Origin: an uncultured Amylibacter sp.
Lineage (GTDB): Bacteria; Pseudomonadota; Alphaproteobacteria; Rhodobacterales; Rhodobacteraceae
Length of the DNA stretch: 64,000 bases
Reading direction: 5' to 3'
NCBI GenBank assembly: GCA_943846615.1
Contig: OX044354.1
Location: 2,001,001 to 2,065,000 of the forward strand
A program made the translations under genes and the position numbers. Positions 1 to 7,680 of this stretch are shown piece after piece (within the stretch, counting starts at the first letter, position 1; every line of letters begins with the position of its first letter). Below the pieces are notes generated by a model. The model ran no database searches. It had not been told where the DNA came from and worked only from the letters and a program-made list of their open reading frames with translations.

Positions 1-2
1 AG

Positions 3-125
3 TTTGTAGCGACGCATAATCGTAAGCCAGCACTGTCATCTGATGATCCCGTTGAATTGCGATTAGCAGAGGCATGGGCATGGATCGACCGAAAGAGGCG
101 CGAGAAAGCCGCAAAGGGAGAATAG
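3..125 (+). CDS. C-terminal end of an unidentified protein (partial)
   Basis: An open frame enters from the left edge and closes with TAG at 123-125, followed at once by a second TAG. About 40 residues are visible, ending in a charged, helical-looking tail (RLAEAWAWIDRKRREK). Only three bases separate its stop from the ATG of the GIY-YIG gene, so the two are very probably co-transcribed and functionally linked. The fragment is too short to name a family. Genes for T5orf172-type nucleases are sometimes paired with helicases or methylases, but nothing visible here decides that. Confidence 0.55.
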   Translation, partial: FVATHNRKPALSSDDPVELRLAEAWAWIDRKRREKAAKGE

Positions 126-128
126 TAG

Positions 129-1292
129 ATGCCCGTTTATACTTTGGATCAAATCCTAAACGATGCAGATTACATTCGACTGGCAGAACCATTGCGTGCG
201 TTAGGGCAAAATAATGAAGAGGCGGCGCGGTTAGAAGAAGCGTTCGTGGATGTTTTAAGTTTTTTTGAGGGGAAAGACCGTCTACCCAATGAGCACAATG
301 CAGGAGACTTTGAAGAGCAAAGCCTTGCCGTGAAGTTTCAAGCTATCCTGTCTGATCCTAAAGCAATAACGGATTTGAAGTATCTTGATACATTTGGGTT
401 ACTACCAACCGTGGTGGATGAGACGAATCTAACCATTGATGATATTCTTGAAGATGAGATGTTTGCGGACAGCAGTGATATATTTTCATTAAAACACGTC
501 CGTTCAAGTGAAGACATTGATAAAGCTGACTTTGTTGCAACTAAGAAACCTTGCCGAAATTTCAAAGATTATGAACCACTGTTTGATGCTGTTGCCGCCG
601 ATTTAGAATCTGGGTTGCGCAAAACAAAACGCTTCAAGAACGAACAAGAAATTGAAGTGGGCCACTTTTTTATCCAAAAAGGAACAGTTATATATGTTGC
701 GGAAAAAGGTGAGATTGAGATAAAAAATGGTAAGAAAAACTGTCGGTTAAGACTGATCTATAGCAACGGTACCGAGGGTAATCATCTTTTGCGATCATTA
801 TCGCGTGAAATGTACAAAGATAAAACAGGGCGGCGAGTTTCTGAGCCCAAAACAGGGCCATTGTTTGAGGATGCAGAAGCCGAAAACCAAACTGGGACAA
901 TATATGTATTAAAAAGTTTATCGTCTGATCCAAACTTTACGCAATATGATGGGTTCTTTCATAAAATTGGTGTGACGTCGGGTGATGTAAAGCGGCGAAT
1001 ATCAGGGGCAAAAGATGACCCAACCTTTCTTTTAGCGCCAGTTGAAGTTGTCGCAAGCTACAAGTTGATAGGGATTAATAGGAATAAGTTAGAGCAACTC
1101 TTACACAAGTTTTTCGAAGCCGCACGAGCTAATGTGGAAATTCCTAATAGGTTTGGTAAGGTCGTACGACCACAAGAATGGTTTTTTGTTGCAAGCCCAA
1201 CAATTCACAGGGCTGTTCAGCTGATTCAAAATGCTGACCTTCATAATTGGACTTATGATCTTACTGATGCGCAAATCATTAAGAAAGAATAG
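129..1292 (+). CDS. GIY-YIG (T5orf172/MUG113-like) nuclease family protein
   Basis: A 387-residue protein. The C-terminal third (about residues 257-375) has the T5orf172/MUG113 form of the GIY-YIG fold: a strand GTIYVLKS, then HKIGVTSGDVKRRI carrying the Lys/Arg cluster, then KLEQLLHKFF with the metal-binding Glu, and a closing RPQEWFFV strand. The N-terminal 250 residues match nothing I recognise. The family is a set of DNA endonuclease-like domains found in phages, mobile elements and defence or repair cassettes. The gene follows the partial upstream gene by three bases. The nuclease-fold call is fairly secure; the biological role (defence, repair or domestication) is inference. Confidence 0.75.
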   Translation: MPVYTLDQILNDADYIRLAEPLRALGQNNEEAARLEEAFVDVLSFFEGKDRLPNEHNAGDFEEQSLAVKFQAILSDPKAITDLKYLDTFGLLPTVVDETNLTIDDILEDEMFADSSDIFSLKHVRSSEDIDKADFVATKKPCRNFKDYEPLFDAVAADLESGLRKTKRFKNEQEIEVGHFFIQKGTVIYVAEKGEIEIKNGKKNCRLRLIYSNGTEGNHLLRSLSREMYKDKTGRRVSEPKTGPLFEDAEAENQTGTIYVLKSLSSDPNFTQYDGFFHKIGVTSGDVKRRISGAKDDPTFLLAPVEVVASYKLIGINRNKLEQLLHKFFEAARANVEIPNRFGKVVRPQEWFFVASPTIHRAVQLIQNADLHNWTYDLTDAQIIKKE

Positions 1293-1616
1293 TGTATTGG
1301 GGGTACTTTTAGGGGTATCTCAAGAAAGTGATAATTTTAAACATAATTAAAACAACATATTAGATCAATAATCACAGTCCGTGTGGGGCGCAACTTATTT
1401 ATTATCAATGCGTTACACATGGTTTGGTTTGTAAAATATTTATAATTTTAACTGTGTCCGTTTAGTGCCCGTATGTGTTGTTAGAAAAGGAGTTTTCTGC
1501 TCTTTATATTGCTTTGTGAACCTTAAGGTTCATTCAACCATAATATGGGTAAAAGTGAATTTTTATGCAGTCAGGCTTAATGAAATCGCGACTTCAAGTG
1601 CTGCATCTGTATATGC
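1293..1616. other. Intergenic stretch, no convincing gene
   Basis: AT-rich gap between the convergent GIY-YIG gene and glk. A 75-codon frame at 1465-1692 overlaps the glk 3' end, has no clear ribosome site and resembles nothing, so it is not called. The one clear structure is the 16-bp palindrome listed separately. No T-run follows it, so it is not an obvious terminator. Confidence 0.5.
1517..1532. repeat. Perfect 16-bp palindrome
   Basis: TGAACCTTAAGGTTCA is exactly self-complementary. It lies between two convergent genes, so a promoter operator is not expected there unless an unannotated transcript starts nearby. As RNA the symmetry has no loop, which argues for a protein-binding site or chance rather than a hairpin. 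Confidence 0.4.
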
Positions 1617-2555
1617 TCAATTCCATAATGATCGTTGGCAGCATCCCAACAAACCAGCGGCATCATCGGTTATCAACCCGATTGGAATTTGAGACAAGCC
1701 TTCTAAAAAGTGATGATGTTCAAAAACAGTTTTAGTGAAGATATTGGATACATCAGATCCAAATAAACCGCGCGAGACACTGCCCGCAAAATAAATCCCT
1801 GCAGTCGGTAAATATTGATTTACGGCTTCACGTGTCAACAAACCCAGTAGTTTAGCAAAAATCGACAAAGTATTTGTCGCAGATGGATCACTTTGGTTTA
1901 GATGATCTTTTACAATCAACGCGCCATCCTTCGTGTTCGAACCTGACATGGCTTGGTATAAATTCGAAAGCCCCTTCCCAGAAAAAATGTCCTCAACTGT
2001 TGTGAATTCAGATGAATCACATACATCGGATAAGGTGGATTTGATATTGTGGGGTAAAATTGTATGACCCAATTCGACTTGCAAACAAATAGTATTGCTG
2101 GCGTTACCATGGATCACAGGACAGACATTAAAACCTGTACCCAAGCCAATAACCAAGTATTGCCCATCGTTTCGGGGGGGTGATTTAGGGCCGCCAATGT
2201 GTTGGGTGCCGTTCGACGGCAAGGCCAATAAACTGTACCCTAGAGCCGTCAAATCATTGATCAGTGTCGCTTCGGTGCAATGCGTTGCTCGTTGCAATCC
2301 ATCAACTGATATTTCCCAATCTAAGTTTGTGAGTGTTCCAATCTTCGCTGATACTGGACCTGCGATTGCAATCACACAACGGGTAATCTGAGCGTGAGAT
2401 GTTTGCTGCAAAAATTGCTCTATGACCTCATAAAATGAATGGAAGCGGGCATTCACAAAGTATAGCACCGATGTTTGATCTAGAATTCCGTTCTGTGCCA
2501 AACCGATGCGAGATTGTGTGCCGCCGACATCTGCGACTAGTGTGTGCGCTTCCAT
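1617..2555 (-). CDS. glk: Glucokinase
   Basis: Glucokinase (312 residues) phosphorylates cytoplasmic glucose to glucose 6-phosphate with ATP. It has the bacterial Glk family layout: N-terminal phosphate-1 motif LVADVGGTQSRIGL (residues 6-19), the sugar-site segment IAIAGPVS, the catalytic region LINDLTALGYSL with the expected Asp, and the GLGTGFNV adenosine/phosphate-2 region. Length matches the family (about 315-330). It is the last gene of a minus-strand run with a Gts-type sugar transporter, starting 11 bp after the ATPase stop. The same association of glk with gts genes and a two-component system is known in Pseudomonas, supporting glucose as substrate. Confidence 0.9.
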   Translation of the reverse strand: MEAHTLVADVGGTQSRIGLAQNGILDQTSVLYFVNARFHSFYEVIEQFLQQTSHAQITRCVIAIAGPVSAKIGTLTNLDWEISVDGLQRATHCTEATLINDLTALGYSLLALPSNGTQHIGGPKSPPRNDGQYLVIGLGTGFNVCPVIHGNASNTICLQVELGHTILPHNIKSTLSDVCDSSEFTTVEDIFSGKGLSNLYQAMSGSNTKDGALIVKDHLNQSDPSATNTLSIFAKLLGLLTREAVNQYLPTAGIYFAGSVSRGLFGSDVSNIFTKTVFEHHHFLEGLSQIPIGLITDDAAGLLGCCQRSLWN

Positions 2556-2566
2556 TCTTCTTTATC

Positions 2567-3664
2567 CTAGTTCAAGCGTGATCCAGTTTCGGGATCGAAA
2601 TAGGAAACCTTACCCAAATCAAATGCAAAGTCCAGAGGTTGACCGGGTTTGGCCTGTGTTTCCGCATGTAAACGCGCTGTGACTTCGTTCCCACCAAGGT
2701 GTGTCATCACATAGGTATCGGCGCCAGCTGGTTCGACGATGTCGACCATACAAGTTGCTGTTTGTACACCTTTGCCTGCGCGATAACCTGCTTCTGCAAT
2801 ATCTTCTGGCCGTAGGCCAACGATTACATTTTCTGGCAAATCGAGTTTCGTTTTATCCATTAGAACCAATGGATCACCATTAGCGCGCGAAATTTTGATT
2901 TCTGTGCCAGTTGGCTTTGATACTGCCGTAGCTGGAATAAGATTCATCGCAGGGGACCCCATGAAATCAGCAACAAACAAATTTTTGGGATTGTTATAGA
3001 TTTCAGCGGGTGAACCGATTTGTTGAATTATGCCGTCTTTCAACACCACGATTTTGGTGGCTAATGTCATAGCCTCAATTTGATCGTGCGTCACGTAAAC
3101 CATTGTAGCACCCAAATCCAAATGCAGGCGTTTGATTTCCGTGCGCATTTCGACGCGGAGTTTGGCATCAAGATTTGATAATGGCTCATCAAACAAGAAC
3201 AGTTTTGGATCGCGTACCAAGGCGCGTCCCATGGCAACACGTTGGCGTTGACCGCCAGACAATTGGCCTGGTTTACGGTTCAGTAGCGGTTCCATTTGTA
3301 ACTGCTTTGCAACCTCGTTCAGTTTCTTTTGCTGTGTATCCGCATCAACGCCCCGCACTTTCATTCCAAAGGTGATATTTTTCGCAACCGACATCGTTGG
3401 GTATAGCGCATATGATTGGAACACCATGGCAATGTCACGATCCTTGGGGGAGACATCCGTCATGTTCTGTCCGCCAATAACAACGTCACCTGCAGTGATT
3501 TGTTCTAGGCCTGCGATACAGTTCAACAATGTCGACTTACCGCAACCAGATGGCCCAACCAGAACAAGGAAATCCCCTTGTTCAATGGCTACATTAATAT
3601 CCTTTAAAATTTCGACAGAGCCGTAATTTTTATAGAGGTTCTTTACTTCTAGCATCAAAGACAT
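2567..3664 (-). CDS. Sugar ABC transporter ATP-binding protein (UgpC/MalK type)
   Basis: The ATPase subunit (365 residues) of a type I sugar importer. It shows Walker A GPSGCGKST (about residues 38-46), Q-loop FQSYALYP, signature LSGGQRQRVAMGRAL, Walker B LFLFDEPLSNLDA, and the H-loop YVTHDQIEAMTL. After about residue 240 comes the OB-fold regulatory domain typical of MalK/UgpC (VGLRPEDI). It sits 5 bp after the permease gene and 11 bp before glk. By position it powers the neighbouring GtsBC-like permeases, taking glucose or another aldose from the periplasmic binding protein. Confidence 0.9.
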   Translation of the reverse strand: MSLMLEVKNLYKNYGSVEILKDINVAIEQGDFLVLVGPSGCGKSTLLNCIAGLEQITAGDVVIGGQNMTDVSPKDRDIAMVFQSYALYPTMSVAKNITFGMKVRGVDADTQQKKLNEVAKQLQMEPLLNRKPGQLSGGQRQRVAMGRALVRDPKLFLFDEPLSNLDAKLRVEMRTEIKRLHLDLGATMVYVTHDQIEAMTLATKIVVLKDGIIQQIGSPAEIYNNPKNLFVADFMGSPAMNLIPATAVSKPTGTEIKISRANGDPLVLMDKTKLDLPENVIVGLRPEDIAEAGYRAGKGVQTATCMVDIVEPAGADTYVMTHLGGNEVTARLHAETQAKPGQPLDFAFDLGKVSYFDPETGSRLN

Positions 3665-3669
3665 TTTGA

Positions 3670-4566
3670 TTACCCTTTCACAGAGCCGGCGGTTAAACCC
3701 CGGATGAAATATTTTCCTGCAACGACATAGACCAACAGTGTTGGCATCGCGGCGATGATGGCCGCAGCCATGTCGACATTGTATTCTTTGACCCCAGTGG
3801 TCGAATTTACGATATTGTTCAGCGCAACCGTGACGGGTTGTGTCCCAGCCTGACTGAAGGACACACCAAACAGGAAGTCATTCCAGATTTGGGTGAATTG
3901 CCAGATCACCGTAACAACCACGATGGGCAGGCTGAGCGGGAGGAAGATCGACCAGAAGATGCGTACAAATCCTGCCCCATCCACCTTGGCCGCTTTGACC
4001 AGTTCCTGTGGAATTGTGACGTAGTAGTTTCTGAAAAACAGTGTTGTGAAACCGATGCCGTAAACCACGTGCACGAAAATCAAACCAGGAATTGTGCCCG
4101 CCAGATCAAGGATGCCCAAAACACGCGCCATTGGCAGCAAAACCACCTGAAACGGAATGAAACAACCAAATAGCATCAATGAGAAAATAAGGTTTGAGCC
4201 TTTGAATTTCCATTGCGCAATCACATAACCGTTCAATGCACCAATCAGCGTTGAAATTGCCACCGCTGGTATCGAAAGCAAAATCGAGTTCCAGAAATAG
4301 GGGCGTAAACCTTCACATTGGATACCCGTACAGGCCTTCGACCAGGCGGTTGACCATGCCTCGAAGGTAATATTGCGTGGTAGGGACAATAAGCTGCCTG
4401 TGCGAATTTCCTCTAGGCTTTTCAAGGACGTTGTCAGCATAACAAACAACGGCATTAGGTAGTAAAGCGCGAAGAGGCACAGGATTAAATACAGGCTCCA
4501 GCGCAAAGCGATTTGGCCAAAACGACCTTGCTTGCGTCCTGTAGGGTTTATCGAAAAATCAGTCAT
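3670..4566 (-). CDS. gtsC: Glucose/sugar ABC transporter permease (GtsC-like)
   Basis: Inner-membrane permease of 298 residues with six predicted membrane segments (first at about 23-45). The ABC-permease EAA loop is recognisable as ELVKAAKVDGAGFVRIFWSI, which contacts the ATPase. The region ITFEAWSTAWSKACTGIQCEGLRPYFWNS between helices 1 and 2 is characteristic of the GtsC branch of glucose permeases, hence the symbol. Its start overlaps the gtsB stop by 8 bp, a sign of translational coupling. Substrate specificity is inferred from the adjacent glucokinase. Confidence 0.85.
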   Translation of the reverse strand: MTDFSINPTGRKQGRFGQIALRWSLYLILCLFALYYLMPLFVMLTTSLKSLEEIRTGSLLSLPRNITFEAWSTAWSKACTGIQCEGLRPYFWNSILLSIPAVAISTLIGALNGYVIAQWKFKGSNLIFSLMLFGCFIPFQVVLLPMARVLGILDLAGTIPGLIFVHVVYGIGFTTLFFRNYYVTIPQELVKAAKVDGAGFVRIFWSIFLPLSLPIVVVTVIWQFTQIWNDFLFGVSFSQAGTQPVTVALNNIVNSTTGVKEYNVDMAAAIIAAMPTLLVYVVAGKYFIRGLTAGSVKG

Positions 4567-5431
4567 TTTTCGCTCTCAATTCTGAATAGAGGTAAGGGAC
4601 AACGATTGCGAATACGACCATCATCATGACCATTGCGGAACTGGCCGCCTGACCAATGTCACCGCGTGAGAACGCCAACGCGTACATATAGGTTGCCGGT
4701 AAATCCGTGGCATAACCCGGACCGCCACCTGTAAGGGCGATGACCAAATCGAAACTCTTGATCGCAAGGTGCGCCAAAACGATGAAGGCGGACAGGAATA
4801 TCGGTGCCATGGAGGGTAGAATGATCGCGGTGTAGATGCGTGTTGTTGGGATGCCATCGACGCGCGCGGCTTTGATGACTTCGTCATCTACGGAACGCAA
4901 TCCCGCCAAGAAGAGCGCCATCACGAATCCAGATGCCTGCCAGACGCCCGCGATTACGACGGTGTAGATTGCGTAATCTGGGTTGATCAACCAATCAAAT
5001 TTGAAATTTTCAAAACCCCAATCGTTCATCACGGATTGAATCCCCAGACCGGGATTTAAAATCCATTTCCATGCCGTACCTGTTACGATCAATGACAATG
5101 CCATTGGGTAGAGGTAGATCGTGCGTAACACGCCTTCGACGCGGATTTTTTGATCTAACAAGATTGCGATTAGCAAGCCGAGTAACATTGAAATGACGAT
5201 GAATAAGACGCCAAAAATGAATAGGTTAGACATGGCGGTGTCCCAACGGGGACTGTCGAATAGGCGGTCATATTGAATGAAACCGACGATGTCATATTTT
5301 GGAAGCAGGCGAGAGCGTGTCAATGACACCCAGCCCGTCCAGACGATGAACCCATAGACGAACAGCAGGATCGCGATAAACGATGGTGCAAGTACGATTT
5401 TTGGGATTTGTTTTTCAAACCATTTGGTCAT
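4559..5431 (-). CDS. gtsB: Glucose/sugar ABC transporter permease (GtsB-like)
   Basis: The partner permease (290 residues), with about six membrane helices and the EAA loop VIKAARVDGIPTTRIYTAI. The stretch LPKYDIVGFIQYDRLFDSPRW after helix 1 is typical of GtsB-type glucose/mannose permeases. Together with GtsC it forms the membrane channel. It follows the binding-protein gene after a 57-bp gap that contains a strong hairpin. The downstream permease overlaps its stop. Confidence 0.85.
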   Translation of the reverse strand: MTKWFEKQIPKIVLAPSFIAILLFVYGFIVWTGWVSLTRSRLLPKYDIVGFIQYDRLFDSPRWDTAMSNLFIFGVLFIVISMLLGLLIAILLDQKIRVEGVLRTIYLYPMALSLIVTGTAWKWILNPGLGIQSVMNDWGFENFKFDWLINPDYAIYTVVIAGVWQASGFVMALFLAGLRSVDDEVIKAARVDGIPTTRIYTAIILPSMAPIFLSAFIVLAHLAIKSFDLVIALTGGGPGYATDLPATYMYALAFSRGDIGQAASSAMVMMMVVFAIVVPYLYSELRAKND

Positions 5432-5451
5432 TGGATTGCCCTAGGTTGGGA

Positions 5452-5474
5452 CCCCCAATCATATTGATCGGGGG
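5452..5474 (-). promoter_or_regulatory. Intercistronic hairpin between binding protein and permeases
   Basis: On the minus strand CCCCCGATCA and TGATTGGGGG pair as a 10-bp stem (one G-T pair) around a 3-nt loop. No U-run follows, so it is not a classic terminator. Hairpins at this position in ABC operons commonly protect the binding-protein message and lower permease expression; that role is inferred here. Confidence 0.6.
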
Positions 5475-5488
5475 ACACCAGTTTCAAT

Positions 5489-6736
5489 TTACATGCTGTT
5501 TTTGATTGCTTTTGAAAGCATCGCAACCGCATCCGCAGATGACATGTCAGAGTTGAAGTGTGCCGTAACAACATCTGTGATCGCACCAGATTGCGCACCG
5601 CGCAATGCCATGCCATGTGCATAGCTTGGCAACAATGAACCACCTTCGTTGCTGGCCGCCATGTCAGATGCTGACAAGTGTGCACAGCTGTCGAAATCAG
5701 CCAAATCAACGTCAGTACGTGCAGGGATTGAACCTTTGTTCAAGTTGAAGGTCTTTTGGAAGTTTTGACCAACAACCAGTTTCGCCAACAAATCTTGACC
5801 CGCTTTTTTGTCTGCGCCATCGACGTCAAACATTGCAAAGCTGTCTACGTTGTATAGGAAACCATCGCCAGGTGTTGAGATACACAAGAAATCCTCGCCT
5901 GGTACCTTGCCTGCGGCCATAAATTCGCCTTTGGCCCAGTCGCCCATGATTTGAAACGCGGCTTCGCCGTTCATAACCATCGCAGTTGCCAAGTTCCAGT
6001 CACGACCAGAGAAGTTTGGATCAACGTAACCACGCATCTTGCGCATTTGATCAAATACAGCAACCATCGCGTCAGATGTCAGTGTTGCATCATCAAGTTC
6101 AACAAATGCTTTTTTGTAGAAGTCAGAGCCACCAACACCCAAAGCGACTGCTTCGAATACTGTGGCGTCCTGCCATGCTTGGCCGCCGTGTGCCAATGGT
6201 GTGATACCAGCCGCTTGCAACTTATCGGCTGCTGCGTTGAATTCATCCCATGTTGTTGGCAATGCGATGCCGTTTGCTTTCAAAATGTCAGCGCTTGCCC
6301 AGATCCAGTCAACGCGGTGAACGTTCACAGGCGCTGCACACCATGTGCCTTCGCATTTCATGTGGCCTGCGATGTTCGCTGGCAATACGTCAGCCCAACC
6401 GTTTGCTTCTGCGACGGATGAAATGTCGGCCAAAACGCCTTCTTCGTACCATTCTTGAATTGCTGGGCCTTTCAGCTGAACAGCTGTTGGTGCGTTCCCT
6501 GACAATACACGTGCGCGCAAAGCTGTCATCGCAGCATCACCGCCGCCACCAGCAACTGGCATGTCCGTCCATGTGCCGCCATTGTCTGCGAATTCTTTTT
6601 GTAAAACAGCTACAGATTTTGCTTCACCGCCGGATGTCCAGTAGTGCAGAACTTCTGCTTCTGGGCCTGCATAGCAAGCGGTGCCCATAATTGTTACAGC
6701 AGCGGTTGTCGCTGCCAGAGTTGTTTTAATAAACAT
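5489..6736 (-). CDS. gtsA: Periplasmic glucose/sugar-binding protein (GtsA-like)
   Basis: Extracellular solute-binding protein, family 1 (415 residues from the chosen start). The open frame extends to 6796, but the ATG at 6736 is preceded by GGGAGG at good spacing and begins a clean Sec signal peptide (MFIKTTLAATTAAV..., cleavage near CYA-GPEAEV). The mature protein starts EVLHYWTSGGEAKSVAVLQ, as in glucose/mannose-binding GtsA proteins, and ends with ISKAIKNSM-like helices. It is the first gene of the minus-strand gts-glk run and faces the two-component system across a promoter region with phased repeats. Glucose as ligand is inferred from glk and Gts similarity. Confidence 0.87.
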   Translation of the reverse strand: MFIKTTLAATTAAVTIMGTACYAGPEAEVLHYWTSGGEAKSVAVLQKEFADNGGTWTDMPVAGGGGDAAMTALRARVLSGNAPTAVQLKGPAIQEWYEEGVLADISSVAEANGWADVLPANIAGHMKCEGTWCAAPVNVHRVDWIWASADILKANGIALPTTWDEFNAAADKLQAAGITPLAHGGQAWQDATVFEAVALGVGGSDFYKKAFVELDDATLTSDAMVAVFDQMRKMRGYVDPNFSGRDWNLATAMVMNGEAAFQIMGDWAKGEFMAAGKVPGEDFLCISTPGDGFLYNVDSFAMFDVDGADKKAGQDLLAKLVVGQNFQKTFNLNKGSIPARTDVDLADFDSCAHLSASDMAASNEGGSLLPSYAHGMALRGAQSGAITDVVTAHFNSDMSSADAVAMLSKAIKNSM

Positions 6737-6856
6737 GATATCCTCCCAGATATAACTACATTTTGGTAATCTCAGGCATTGTCGCTCTGCATGCACATCC
6801 AGATCAATCTCTAAAACCAGCAGGAATTGCTTTAAAATATCGAATTTCGATCTATC

Positions 6857-6902
6857 TGTTACGTTCTGTTACCAAACTCTTAATTTTGTTGCACAGTGTT
6901 AC
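6857..6902. promoter_or_regulatory. 10-bp-phased TGTTAC repeat array, likely response-regulator operator
   Basis: TGTTAC occurs at 6857-6862, 6867-6872 and 6897-6902, with TGTTGC at 6887-6892 and a weaker CTCTTA at 6877-6882. All five start exactly 10 bp apart. OmpR/PhoB-family regulators bind tandem direct half-sites with 10-11 bp periodicity, and such a regulator is encoded at 6940. The array lies in the 203-bp divergent region and could control both gtsA and the regulator itself. Confidence 0.65.
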
Positions 6903-6939
6903 AAACATCGATGTAGAATGAATTCAAAAGAGAATCTAA

Positions 6940-7680
6940 ATGAGTTTACCACGGCTACTTGTTGTAGAAGATGATCCAGAGATGGCGGACATGATGGTCG
7001 CTTTTCTGCGTAAGTCTGGATTCATGGTTTTCCCAGCTGTTAATAGAAACGAAATATCCAAGCATATGGAGGCCGGCCGGGTCGACCTTATATTACTGGA
7101 TGTGATGTTAGGTCGTGAAAACGGTTTGGATATTTGCCAATCTTTGCGTCAAGAGTATGACATACCGATTATATTGGTTTCGGCGTTGTCGGCAGATGAT
7201 CAGCGAATGCACGGGTATCAAGTTGGTGCGGATGACTATATTGCGAAACCTTTTAATCCCGAATTGTTGCTGGCGCGCGTTCGTGCCGTTTTGCGCCGTG
7301 GTCATCGTTCGTCCTCTCTTACCTATAGGCGTAACACTTCAGTTTATACTTTCGACGGTTGGACTTATGACGGTAAAAAAGATTTGGTTACAGCACCGGA
7401 TGGTTTTCAGGTTGCTCTATCAAAACGTGAAACGGGATTGTTGAAAGTGCTACTGGCCAATCCGCATATTCCACTGACAAGAGAAGAGATCGCCGAAAGT
7501 TTGGATGTCGCGCGCAGCGATGGGCAAGCGATGGAAACATCCGAAGGGCGATCAATTGATGTGCTGGTAGGGCGTTTGCGTAATAAGATCGAAGTAAATC
7601 CCAAAGAGCCGGAAATCTTACGTACTGAACGCGGTGTTGGGTATGTTTTTTCAACGGATGTAATGACCAAAGATGGGTAA
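6940..7680 (+). CDS. gltR: OmpR-family response regulator (GltR-like)
   Basis: A 246-residue regulator. The receiver domain (residues 4-120) has the acidic pair EDD, phospho-acceptor Asp in LILLDVMLG (about residue 54), the conserved Ser in LVSAL, and Lys in YIAKPF. The C-terminal winged helix (about 140-240) carries LSKRETGLLKVLLANP and RSIDVLVGRLRNKIE and ends RGVGYVFS, as in OmpR/PhoB. The stop overlaps the kinase start by 8 bp. Its place next to glk and gts genes matches GltR of Pseudomonas, which controls glucose uptake, so the symbol is by context. Confidence 0.85.
   Translation: MSLPRLLVVEDDPEMADMMVAFLRKSGFMVFPAVNRNEISKHMEAGRVDLILLDVMLGRENGLDICQSLRQEYDIPIILVSALSADDQRMHGYQVGADDYIAKPFNPELLLARVRAVLRRGHRSSSLTYRRNTSVYTFDGWTYDGKKDLVTAPDGFQVALSKRETGLLKVLLANPHIPLTREEIAESLDVARSDGQAMETSEGRSIDVLVGRLRNKIEVNPKEPEILRTERGVGYVFSTDVMTKDG

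Noticed and set aside
1465..1692. 75-codon plus-strand frame
   Set aside because: Overlaps the glk 3' end, no ribosome site and no recognisable sequence.
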